A stretch of DNA of 27,676 bases, from IMG/VR virus record IMGVR_UViG_3300034684_000301, positions 1-27,676 of that record; one strand, 5' to 3'. The notes under the pieces were generated by a model, which saw only the letters and a list, made by a program, of their open reading frames with translations, searched no databases and was not told the DNA's origin. Origin of the DNA: a virus. The translations under genes were made by a program, and so were the position numbers. Below are positions 13,439 through 19,272 of this stretch, in pieces (positions within the stretch are counted from its first letter, which is position 1; each line of letters opens with the position of its first letter).

Positions 13439-13451
13439 TAACTTACTTTTT

Positions 13452-14210
13452 ATGATTATGGACAGTTGGCCCAACTTAAATAACCCACCAGTAGTTGCAG
13501 CAATATTCCAATTGAAATACGTTGCAAAAGAATTAAGTATAAATAGTTTTCTAACACTAGATTCTCAAATTAAGAATAATCTTCCACACCGGAGCGATAA
13601 TATTCATGTAGGAATAGATCTTGGGAACTCATCTATTCCTCTTGGCGTTTCATCAATTCATGCTAAATCTGACGCAAAAATCAATTCATATGTTTATTCT
13701 TCAGAGGACAAAAAAACCAAACTTGAAATAACGGAGAATTCAGTAACTTTCATCGATGAATCTCCATATATAGGATGGAGTCATTTTAAAGAATCAGCTA
13801 CAAAATTTTTCAATATATTATCAGAAATATTAAATAAGACAAAGATTGTAAGGACATCCATTCGTTTTATTAACCGATTCTCATTTGAGAAATTTGATAG
13901 TCCTGAAGAATACTTTAATACGCTCATTTCAAGCACTAATGATGGAGAATTACCATATCCAGTTCAACAATACGGTTTTAAAATTATAATGGTAGTACCA
14001 AATAGCAACATCCATTCAATAGTTAATCAAAATGTTGAAGTTGTTCCACCGAGCCCTTTTAATTATACTTTTGATATTGACGTCTTAGATAAAGATGAGT
14101 ATCCTTTTAATATTGTAATTATCACTGAAAAATCTGAATCTCTTCGAGAAATAAAAAATAAAATTTTTTTCGAAAATATCACACAAAAAACTATTGACTT
14201 ATGCAATTAG
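13452..14210 (+). CDS. TIGR04255-family-like protein, first gene of accessory cassette
   Basis: This 252-residue protein matches the pattern I know for the sporadically distributed TIGR04255 family, of unknown biochemical function: an N-terminal NPPVVAAIFQLKY segment, the YIGWSHF motif (106-112), and RTSIRFINRF (134-143) corresponding to the conserved R-Y-I-N. The length is normal for the family. ATGs at 13452 and 13458 are both possible starts. The gene is visibly AT-rich (about one third G+C by eye) compared with the late genes. It overlaps the next gene by 10 nt, so the three genes to 15114 form one operon. TIGR04255 proteins turn up patchily in mobile regions, which suggests an accessory or defence-type role; that is inference. 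Confidence 0.65.
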   Translation: MIMDSWPNLNNPPVVAAIFQLKYVAKELSINSFLTLDSQIKNNLPHRSDNIHVGIDLGNSSIPLGVSSIHAKSDAKINSYVYSSEDKKTKLEITENSVTFIDESPYIGWSHFKESATKFFNILSEILNKTKIVRTSIRFINRFSFEKFDSPEEYFNTLISSTNDGELPYPVQQYGFKIIMVVPNSNIHSIVNQNVEVVPPSPFNYTFDIDVLDKDEYPFNIVIITEKSESLREIKNKIFFENITQKTIDLCN

Positions 14211-14656
14211 CGAACTTGTCACACAGAATGAAACCTATCACGCTGGCAATAGGCCTATTGTCAACTGCTAATTCATTCACTTACGCTTCTATCGATTCTT
14301 ATAGTGGGATTTTGAGCAATTCTGAAGATGTTAGGATAAAAGATTATATCAATAGTGTTGACTATAACGATTCATTCCTATACTTAAACAAAATCAAGTT
14401 TCAGGATCATTTAAAAAAATGGGAAACTAATACAATGTTCCTGTCATCTACAAAGGCAATTATTGAAGACAAGGATTTTCAAGCAATAGTTTCAATGGGG
14501 TATTCTGCTGTTCAATTTATAATTGAAGAAATTGAAAATAACCCTTCAACTCTTGTTTGGGCATTAAATCTAATCTTTAATAAGAAAATAACCAATAATC
14601 CTAACGCTACTATTTCTGAAGCATGTAAGTTATGGGTCCAACACTTGAAGAAGTAA
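14201..14656 (+). CDS. Helical accessory protein, partner of the Cys-His hydrolase-like gene
   Basis: This 151-residue protein (or 142 from the ATG at 14228) contains LKKWETNTMFLSSTKAIIED, then FQAIVSMGYSAVQFIIEEIE, then WALNLIFNKK and EACKLWVQHLKK. This follows a small family I remember as commonly encoded beside the NCIAxA hydrolase-like proteins (W...T...S...II.MG..aip.Il.El ... Wl). It overlaps the upstream gene by 10 nt and the downstream gene by 25 nt, so tightly coupled translation and a joint complex are likely. The N terminus is mildly hydrophobic (ITLAIGLLSTANSF) but has no clear signal cleavage site. Function unknown. Confidence 0.55.
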   Translation: MQLANLSHRMKPITLAIGLLSTANSFTYASIDSYSGILSNSEDVRIKDYINSVDYNDSFLYLNKIKFQDHLKKWETNTMFLSSTKAIIEDKDFQAIVSMGYSAVQFIIEEIENNPSTLVWALNLIFNKKITNNPNATISEACKLWVQHLKK

Positions 14657-15114
14657 CTTATATAATACTAAGAGCTTTCCCAAATTTATCTTCTGATAAA
14701 TATTTCAAAGTAACGAGTAAAAATACGCCAGTTTATAACTGTATTGCTTGGGCTTATAATATTACGGATCGTTGGATGTGGCCTAATACGGGAGAGAATT
14801 ATTTTCTTGATGGAGTTCATTATTGGCCATCTGACAAGATTATGGACTGTGATGTTCAAAATTTCATCGATGCATTTAGATTAAAGGGATACGAACTATG
14901 TGAAGATGGAGTTTTTGAAGAAGGGTTTAGGAAGATTGCTTTGTATGTAGTACCTAATACTACAGAATGTAGACATGCAGCTAGACAACTATCTAATGGA
15001 TGTTGGACGAGTAAACTAGGAAGATTAAATGATATACAGCATGGTACTCCAGAATCTATTGAAGGAACAGAATATGGTATTGTTTATTGTTTTATGAAAC
15101 GAAAATTTGAATAA
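14632..15114 (+). CDS. Cys-His hydrolase-like protein (DUF7689-like)
   Basis: This 160-residue protein carries conserved elements in the order NCIAWA (C37), WMWP (48-51), YWP (64-66), RHAARQL (H115), GCWTSKLG (123-130) and DIQHGT (D134, H137), ending in YGIVYCFMKR. I associate this arrangement with a widespread family of unknown function (probably DUF7689). An early Cys, a later His and an Asp/His are compatible with a papain/NlpC-like or transglutaminase-like active site, but catalysis is not shown. All motif residues are present, so the protein is intact. It is the last gene of the accessory operon and ends 20 nt before a terminator. It could be a toxin or effector kept in check by the two upstream proteins; this is speculation. 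Confidence 0.6.
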   Translation: MGPTLEEVTYIILRAFPNLSSDKYFKVTSKNTPVYNCIAWAYNITDRWMWPNTGENYFLDGVHYWPSDKIMDCDVQNFIDAFRLKGYELCEDGVFEEGFRKIALYVVPNTTECRHAARQLSNGCWTSKLGRLNDIQHGTPESIEGTEYGIVYCFMKRKFE

Positions 15115-15134
15115 CTTTCAATACATTCAATGAG

Positions 15135-15156
15135 ACCCCGATTTTTCGGGGTTTTT
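15135..15156 (+). terminator. Intrinsic terminator of the three-gene cassette
   Basis: ACCCCG/CGGGGT stem (6 bp), 6-nt loop, followed by TTTTT. It lies 20 nt after the stop codon of the hydrolase-like gene. Its right arm is the start of the 46-bp direct repeat. Confidence 0.85.
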
Positions 15157-15188
15157 CTTTGCTATGTGAAAACTTATGCTGATATTTG
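15143..15188 (+). repeat. 46-bp direct repeat, copy 1 (terminator arm plus promoter)
   Basis: Identical over 46 bp to 16255-16300. It spans the right arm and T-run of a terminator and then a complete promoter (TTTTTCTTTG-N17-CTGATATTTG). The 1.07-kb segment between the copies holds two accessory genes. Confidence 0.9.
15152..15188 (+). promoter_or_regulatory. Accessory promoter P2 (TTTTTCTTTG-N17-CTGATATTTG)
   Basis: It has the same boxes and spacing as the early promoter at 631-667 but lacks the palindromic operator that follows there. It would start about 20 nt upstream of the small gene at 15216 and should also be active in a lysogen. Confidence 0.6.
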
Positions 15189-15215
15189 ATTCTTAACAAT
15201 CTTAAACGCCAATTA

Positions 15216-15404
15216 ATGGAAGATAAATACAATGCCTTTATTTTTAACCCTGGGAATGACAACCCGATTGGAGAAGCGAGAGGAAAAAGTATATCTGAAT
15301 TGAGACACTGGGCCATTAGAAATGCTATAGGCTATAATGGTAAAGGTGGTAGAATTATTGTTCAGGATAAAAAGACCGAAAGAATTTGGATGTTTATTTC
15401 TTAA
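15216..15404 (+). CDS. Small accessory protein of unknown function
   Basis: This 62-residue protein starts at the ATG 15216, about 20 nt after the predicted transcription start; the frame is open further upstream but without an ATG. It has an N-terminal segment MEDKYNAFIFNPGNDNPIGE, a helix (SISELRHWAIRNAIGY) and a C-terminal beta-like strand (GGRIIVQDKKTERIWMFIS). It has no recognised family and no signal or membrane segment. It forms a two-gene unit with the lipoprotein 11 nt downstream, and the unit is bounded by direct repeats. Confidence 0.55.
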   Translation: MEDKYNAFIFNPGNDNPIGEARGKSISELRHWAIRNAIGYNGKGGRIIVQDKKTERIWMFIS

Positions 15405-15415
15405 ATTATTATGAT

Positions 15416-16216
15416 ATGAAAAATGTGTTGATAGTCACCTGTTTGATAATTATTACATCATGCAGCAATGAATTAAAAAAGGAGAATGAAACTCTTAGAA
15501 GCGAAATATCAAGGCTTGAGTCTGAAAATAAGTCTCTGAAAAGTGAACTGATTTCGTTTAAAATGGATCCTGAATTATTATTTGCAAATGCAGAAAAATT
15601 CTATTCAGAAAAAAATGTTGATTCACTCAAAAGTATCATAGTCAGTTTGGAGAGGTATCACCCCATGTCTGAAATGAAAGATAAAATTTCAATCATGATA
15701 TCCGACATCAACGCAGAACTAGAAAAACAAAAAAAAGACGAAGAGCAAAAGAGGCTCAAAGCTGTTAATAAATTAAAGAAATCAGTCGATGATGTATCAG
15801 GTACAACATGGTATAAAAACCCATACTTTACACACTACACAAACAGGAATCTGACTTCACTTTATATTGGGAAGAGTGGATCAACTGTGTGGCTAAGATT
15901 GTTAATGTCATACACTGGAGATGATTGGATATTTTTTGAAAACGCATATTTATCTTACGAGGGTAATACCAAAGAAATTTACTTTGATAAATATGATGAC
16001 AAAGAGACAGAAGTCGGGAATGGTGGAGTCTGGGAATGGATTGATGTAGTTGTTAATGACTCTGACTTAAATTTCCTAAAACAAATGGCAGAATCAAATG
16101 ATTGCAAAATGAGACTTTCAGGAAAATATACCAAAACAAGAAACTTATCATTGAATGAAAGGAAAGCAATAACTGACGTTCTCCTAGCATACGATGTATT
16201 AAAAAATGAAAAATGA
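15416..16216 (+). CDS. Lipoprotein with coiled coil, candidate lysogenic-conversion or exclusion factor
   Basis: From the ATG at 15416 the 266-residue protein starts with a lipoprotein signal (MKNVLIVTCLIIITSC, lipobox cysteine C16). A coiled coil follows (NELKKENETLRSEISRLESE and onward), then a linker with helices, and a C-terminal domain beginning near WYKNPYFTHYTNRNLTSLYI and containing YTGDDWIFFENAYLSYEG. It should sit in the envelope facing the periplasm or cell surface. In a prophage accessory unit with its own promoter and terminator, a lipoprotein is a natural candidate for superinfection exclusion or altered host surface. No family name is recognised for the C-terminal domain. The gene is AT-rich like its neighbours in the block. 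Confidence 0.65.
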   Translation: MKNVLIVTCLIIITSCSNELKKENETLRSEISRLESENKSLKSELISFKMDPELLFANAEKFYSEKNVDSLKSIIVSLERYHPMSEMKDKISIMISDINAELEKQKKDEEQKRLKAVNKLKKSVDDVSGTTWYKNPYFTHYTNRNLTSLYIGKSGSTVWLRLLMSYTGDDWIFFENAYLSYEGNTKEIYFDKYDDKETEVGNGGVWEWIDVVVNDSDLNFLKQMAESNDCKMRLSGKYTKTRNLSLNERKAITDVLLAYDVLKNEK

Positions 16217-16243
16217 AAAATGATAAACTTTACAGATTTCTCC

Positions 16244-16268
16244 AACCCCGAAAATTTTCGGGGTTTTT
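16244..16268 (+). terminator. Intrinsic terminator of the lipoprotein unit
   Basis: A perfect 22-bp palindrome with arms AACCCCGAAAA and TTTTCGGGGTT, followed by further T. It lies 27 nt after the lipoprotein stop codon. The same terminator, with a slightly different loop, ends the preceding cassette at 15135. Confidence 0.85.
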
Positions 16269-16300
16269 CTTTGCTATGTGAAAACTTATGCTGATATTTG
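16255..16300 (+). repeat. 46-bp direct repeat, copy 2 (terminator arm plus promoter)
   Basis: Perfect copy of 15143-15188. Homologous recombination between the two would delete the small gene and lipoprotein while leaving one terminator-promoter junction intact. Confidence 0.9.
16264..16300 (+). promoter_or_regulatory. Accessory promoter P3 (TTTTTCTTTG-N17-CTGATATTTG)
   Basis: It has the same boxes as P2 and the early promoter, and 16 bases through the -7 box match the early promoter (658-673). Transcription from here would produce a leader of nearly 200 nt before the gene at 16502, passing two terminator-like structures. Confidence 0.6.
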
Positions 16301-16328
16301 CACTGTCTAAGTTTTTTAATTCGTAAGA

Positions 16329-16367
16329 GGCAATGGATATTGCCGGAAGAGTCTGGCATTTTTTTTT
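16329..16367 (+). promoter_or_regulatory. Attenuator: mutually exclusive hairpins before a T-run
   Basis: Hairpin 1 is GGCAAT-ggat-ATTGCC (16329-16344). Hairpin 2 is TGCCGGA-agag-TCTGGCA (16341-16358), followed by nine T, a standard intrinsic terminator. The two share bases 16341-16344, so only one can form at a time: the first would act as antiterminator. The arrangement lies about 25 nt after the predicted start of the P3 transcript. Confidence 0.45.
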
Positions 16368-16388
16368 ATCCATTTCTATAAGATTTAT

Positions 16389-16478
16389 GGCGGTTTCGCC
16401 CCGTGCGTTGGCTGTAATGGCCACGCGAGCCTTTTACGAAAGACTTAGACAACGGGTAGCGAAACCGTTCTTTTTTTT
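16389..16478 (+). ncRNA. Predicted three-way-junction RNA ending in an intrinsic terminator
   Basis: A closing stem CGGTTTCGC+CCCGT (16391-16404) pairs with ACGGG+GCGAAACCG (16452-16467, two-base bulge). It encloses two hairpins: GCGT-t-GGC/GCC-ACGC (16405-16426) and CTTT/AAAG around a TACG loop (16431-16442). Eight T follow after one base. The 3' end is 24 nt before the ATG at 16502, so it may be a regulatory leader or the end of a small RNA. A 51-codon ORF (16333-16488) runs through it. It matches no riboswitch class I know. Confidence 0.4.
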
Positions 16479-16501
16479 AATGTCTTAAAATTTCGTAAGT
16501 T

Positions 16502-16765
16502 ATGAGCAAAGAAACTGTGGCAGTGATGCCGGAAATTAACCAGGAAAGCAGCGAGATCCCGCTGTATTATCGTGAACGCTTGAGCAACTCCACGCTCGGT
16601 GAATTCAAAAAGAAAGTTGAAGAACTCCTCTCTGCCATCGATGATGAAGAGAAAGAAACTCCTGTTCGAATGCTGGTTGAACAGAAACACAAAGAGTACA
16701 GCATTGCATGCTGGTCCGGTGAAGCGTTTTTGAGATTCACGTTTGACAAAGGAAGGAGGTTCTGA
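16502..16765 (+). CDS. Small protein of unknown function
   Basis: This 87-residue protein is the first of three overlapping small genes behind the structured leader. It is charged and mainly helical (TLGEFKKKVEELLSAIDDEE), ending in SIACWSGEAFLRFTFDKGRR. No motif or membrane segment is seen. Its last bases carry AGGAGG, a rare good Shine-Dalgarno sequence in this window, placed to initiate the next gene at 16765. Confidence 0.55.
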   Translation: MSKETVAVMPEINQESSEIPLYYRERLSNSTLGEFKKKVEELLSAIDDEEKETPVRMLVEQKHKEYSIACWSGEAFLRFTFDKGRRF

Positions 16766-17052
16766 TGGATGATGTAACAAAACCGGTAATGGCATTGAAT
16801 CCATACACCAACAAGTTAGTGAACGTGGAACCCCTTTTCAGATTCATCCGTTCACACGATGACGGGAGAGACCTGGTGGATGAATTGATTCGCCACTTGA
16901 TCATCAACGATGATTGTGAAACGACTGATTACGTATTTGAACACTTCAATGGCAAACAAGGCATGTACTTTTACCTGTACGATTTGCGAGATTTGTTTAA
17001 AGAGATGGCAGAATGTCAGATATCCATGCCTAAAAAAGGGGGTGAGGTATGA
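16765..17052 (+). CDS. Small protein of unknown function
   Basis: This 95-residue acidic protein starts on the last base of the previous stop codon, with AGGAGG 5-10 nt upstream. It contains NKLVNVEPLFRFIRSHDDGR and DLVDELIRHLIINDDCETTD, then YVFEHFNGKQGMYFYLYDLR. No known family. It is translationally coupled to both neighbours. Confidence 0.55.
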   Translation: MDDVTKPVMALNPYTNKLVNVEPLFRFIRSHDDGRDLVDELIRHLIINDDCETTDYVFEHFNGKQGMYFYLYDLRDLFKEMAECQISMPKKGGEV

Positions 17053-17306
17053 ACAATGACAATATCGATTGGAAATTTGTGCTTCTTAGCCGCTGGGCCG
17101 GTGAATACCCACCCGCCGGGCAGGATGAGGATCACATCTTGAAAAGCAGTCAGGAAATTGCCGATGATCTCCGCGGTGCCGGTGAATTTACCGCGGACGA
17201 AGTAAGCATGTTTCTTGCAACTCAGGGATACAGGGTGGTTTTTGAAAATGGATATCCATTCTGGGCAGTGAAAAATGAATCGCTTCACAATTTAATCAAG
17301 GAATGA
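17049..17306 (+). CDS. Small protein of unknown function
   Basis: This 85-residue protein starts by ATGA overlap with the upstream gene. It contains WAGEYPPAGQDEDHILKSSQ, a helix EIADDLRGAGEFTADEVSMF, and LATQGYRVVFENGYPFWAVK; the middle-to-C-terminal part reads like a winged-helix or adaptor-type fold, but no family is recognised. An intrinsic terminator follows 16 nt after the stop codon, closing the three-gene unit. Anti-defence or regulatory roles are possible for such small overlapping phage genes, without evidence here. Confidence 0.55.
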   Translation: MNNDNIDWKFVLLSRWAGEYPPAGQDEDHILKSSQEIADDLRGAGEFTADEVSMFLATQGYRVVFENGYPFWAVKNESLHNLIKE

Positions 17307-17322
17307 AAATGATAATAAAGTT

Positions 17323-17349
17323 AAAGCGGATCTTCGGGTCCGCTTTTTT
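17323..17349 (+). terminator. Intrinsic terminator before the u-spanin unit
   Basis: Stem AAAGCGGA/TCCGCTTT (8 bp), 8-nt loop containing TTCGGG, then a run of six T. It directly precedes candidate late promoter A. Confidence 0.85.
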
Positions 17350-17350
17350 G

Positions 17351-17386
17351 TGTCTTTTTTGCTCTCTGGGTGCTGTTCTATATTTG
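17351..17386 (+). promoter_or_regulatory. Late promoter A (TGTCTTTTTT-N18-TATATTTG)
   Basis: The T-rich box is at 17351-17360, an exact TAnnTTTG box at 17379-17386, then AATAAAA. It has the same boxes and spacing as promoters B and C. It lies 11 nt upstream of the u-spanin ATG. Confidence 0.65.
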
Positions 17387-17397
17387 AATAAAAAAGA

Positions 17398-17895
17398 ATG
17401 AGGCATGGTGTTTATTGTCTGCGTGTTCTTGTTATCCTGGCTGTTGTGGCTCTGGGCAGTTGCAACGCTCGAAAAACAACTCAAAAGAATTCGCGCTCTT
17501 TCAGAACAGATCAACGCATTGAACAAAGCTTTGACAAGGAGATCAAAACGGAAAAGGCGAGCACGGATGTTCGCATCGAAGCGAAAGAAGATGTCTGGGA
17601 ATTCAGCCGTACAACAGATATCGATACAGCAGGAAACATTCGAAGAGTACAGGAAACTTGGAGGGGATCTGGACGCTCTGAGTTGGCTCTATTGCGTGAC
17701 TCATCACGAACTGTTTCCATAACTGATTCAGAAATAATAATCCAGGATACAGACAGCATGATCCTAAATGAAGAAGAACAAACAATATATGATAGCGACA
17801 GCAGACCAGTACAGGGTGTTGAGTGGTTCTGGGTTGTGATCGGTGCCGGACTGCTGCTACTCTTGATAATCTTTCTTAGTAAACGTTTCCTATGA
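17398..17895 (+). CDS. Probable u-spanin (lipoprotein with C-terminal membrane anchor)
   Basis: This 165-residue protein has a lipoprotein signal with lipobox LGSC (C22) and one strong hydrophobic segment at about 143-161, near the C terminus, followed by SKRFL. A protein fixed to the outer membrane by a lipid and to the inner membrane by a C-terminal helix is the layout of unimolecular spanins such as T1 gp11, which fuse the membranes at the last step of lysis. The middle part (23-142) is charged, Ser/Thr-rich and beta-prone. It lies upstream of the holin-like and amidase genes. An overlapping ORF of 105 codons (17405-17722) in the +1 frame encodes a membrane helix plus a coiled coil. Confidence 0.65.
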   Translation: MRHGVYCLRVLVILAVVALGSCNARKTTQKNSRSFRTDQRIEQSFDKEIKTEKASTDVRIEAKEDVWEFSRTTDIDTAGNIRRVQETWRGSGRSELALLRDSSRTVSITDSEIIIQDTDSMILNEEEQTIYDSDSRPVQGVEWFWVVIGAGLLLLLIIFLSKRFL

Positions 17896-18917
17896 TCCAG
17901 GTAGTAACGATACTCGATTCTCTGTATTTCACATCAATGATCCCTGACATTGAGGTGAACTGCTATGAGTCATTGACATTCACACTTACCAGAGGCGCTG
18001 AAGAAATCCTGCATGAAAGGTATTGGGCAAACAACAAAAGCCGGGTGTGGATCCGTGACCTGGGGAAAGTGATTGCATCTGATTTAGGAGAGATCCCTGG
18101 CCTTGCTGCTGATTATTCTCTCAGCTTTACTGATGGCAATACCAGTGATTCTAAATCTTTCAGGGTGATCCTGGGTGAACAAAGAACGGAAGTCACGACT
18201 TCCAACTTTGTGACAAACAATTTTCTCACACTTCTCGATGGCTGGAAGCTTACTCACACTTGGCAAAAAGAGATCTTATCTCTTTATACCCCTACAGCCG
18301 TTGATGTCACCATTGAAACAGTGGCCATGGACGGTACAAGAGTGGGACCTACAGTTATGAGAAATATTGCAGACTTGAACCAGGTTGTTGAAATTGATGT
18401 TTCTCCGGAACGAATTCTGGCAGATCCTTCCCTGATAAAGCGATACATCATCAAAGCCGGATCCAGGATGATGATATATTACCTGGATCATAAAAACAGG
18501 AAAGAGGAACCCGAACTTCTTTTCCGAAATTCATTCGGTTGCCGGGAAAGCTTTGTTCCAACAGGGCTGGTGGAAAGAACAAACGAGTATGAAAATTCTA
18601 CCGGTTACATCCGTGATATGCTATTCCGATTCCGAACAAAGGAAATCAAGAAATTTGAAGCAAATACCGGTATCATGAAAGAGAATCACGGGAAATGGGC
18701 TGAAGATCTTTTTGTGAGCAATGAAGTGTTTCTGGTGATGGGTACTGATCTATTGCCGGTAACGATCACTGATGCAAAAGTGGTGAGATCGAATGCTCCC
18801 GATGAATTGATCTCTTTTGATTTCTCTTACCAGTTGAGCCGACCCAATGTGTACGGTGCCGGAAAAATCGATATCAAACGGATCTTTGATGATACCTTTG
18901 ATTATACATTCCATTGA
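17892..18917 (+). CDS. Putative virion structural protein
   Basis: This 341-residue, beta-rich protein starts by ATGA overlap with the u-spanin gene and is the last gene of its unit. Segments such as YESLTFTLTRGAEEILHERY, YYLDHKNRKEEPELLFRNSF followed by GCRESF, and RSNAPDELISFDFSYQLSRP recur, as I remember, in Bacteroidales prophage structural proteins. It has no transmembrane segment. It may belong to the tail tip or baseplate; the exact part is unknown. Confidence 0.55.
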   Translation: MIQVVTILDSLYFTSMIPDIEVNCYESLTFTLTRGAEEILHERYWANNKSRVWIRDLGKVIASDLGEIPGLAADYSLSFTDGNTSDSKSFRVILGEQRTEVTTSNFVTNNFLTLLDGWKLTHTWQKEILSLYTPTAVDVTIETVAMDGTRVGPTVMRNIADLNQVVEIDVSPERILADPSLIKRYIIKAGSRMMIYYLDHKNRKEEPELLFRNSFGCRESFVPTGLVERTNEYENSTGYIRDMLFRFRTKEIKKFEANTGIMKENHGKWAEDLFVSNEVFLVMGTDLLPVTITDAKVVRSNAPDELISFDFSYQLSRPNVYGAGKIDIKRIFDDTFDYTFH

Positions 18918-18951
18918 TTGCACTATTCAATTTTAATAATAATAAGATTTA

Positions 18952-18983
18952 AAACGGCCTGCTGAGAAGCACACCGTTTTTTT
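18952..18983 (+). terminator. Intrinsic terminator before late unit B
   Basis: AAACGG/CCGTTT outer stem, a 3x3 internal loop, GCT/AGC inner stem, GAGA loop, then seven T. It follows the structural gene and immediately precedes late promoter B. Confidence 0.8.
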
Positions 18984-18984
18984 G

Positions 18985-19020
18985 TGTCTTTTTTCTCATT
19001 GTCTCCCTTTGGTACTTTTG
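18985..19020 (+). promoter_or_regulatory. Late promoter B (TGTCTTTTTT-N18-TACTTTTG)
   Basis: Boxes at 18985-18994 and 19013-19020 with an 18-nt spacer, then ATAAAA. It lies 17 nt before the ATG at 19038 and would drive the long portal-lysis-connector unit. Confidence 0.65.
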
Positions 19021-19037
19021 ATAAAAACAAAGCAAGC

Positions 19038-19271
19038 ATGGCATCTGCAATTCATATCAATACAGCTCGTCAAATGCTTCAAAGCGGTGATGCTCTTGAC
19101 GTGAAGTTCTGGAAGTCAGACGGCAGTATTGTACATGCCAACAACGTGATTTGCACCAGCACAAATTTTCGGAACAATACGGTGAACCTGAAATTTCTCA
19201 CTTCAAAACAGTTTCGAAAAGTAAGAATGGTAAGCATTTTCGAAATAAACGGAATGGAAGTATTTATGTAA
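19038..19271 (+). CDS. Small protein of unknown function preceding the portal gene
   Basis: This 77-residue protein starts at the ATG 19038, the first after promoter B; the frame is open further upstream but would run through the promoter. It has an N-terminal helix (INTARQMLQSGDALDVKFWK) and a beta-like remainder (IVHANNVICTSTNFRNNTVN, RKVRMVSIFEINGMEVFM). It lies 1 nt before the portal gene, so it is probably a small virion or assembly protein. No family recognised. Confidence 0.55.
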   Translation: MASAIHINTARQMLQSGDALDVKFWKSDGSIVHANNVICTSTNFRNNTVNLKFLTSKQFRKVRMVSIFEINGMEVFM

Positions 19272-19272
19272 C

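Larger units (their letters stand above)
12781..13451. other. 671-bp non-coding region packed with inverted repeats
   Basis: No credible gene is present (one 51-codon ORF at 13233-13388 runs through the repeats and is rejected). From left to right it holds two copies of a 36-bp palindromic repeat, two CG-rich hairpins sharing an ACATTG-N6-ACCGCCCG half, a hairpin at 13103-13125, an AT-rich part, three palindromes at 13291-13404, and a TAnnTTTG promoter box at 13431. It separates the packaging operon from the accessory cassette and may hold structured RNA, recombination sites or both. Confidence 0.6.
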
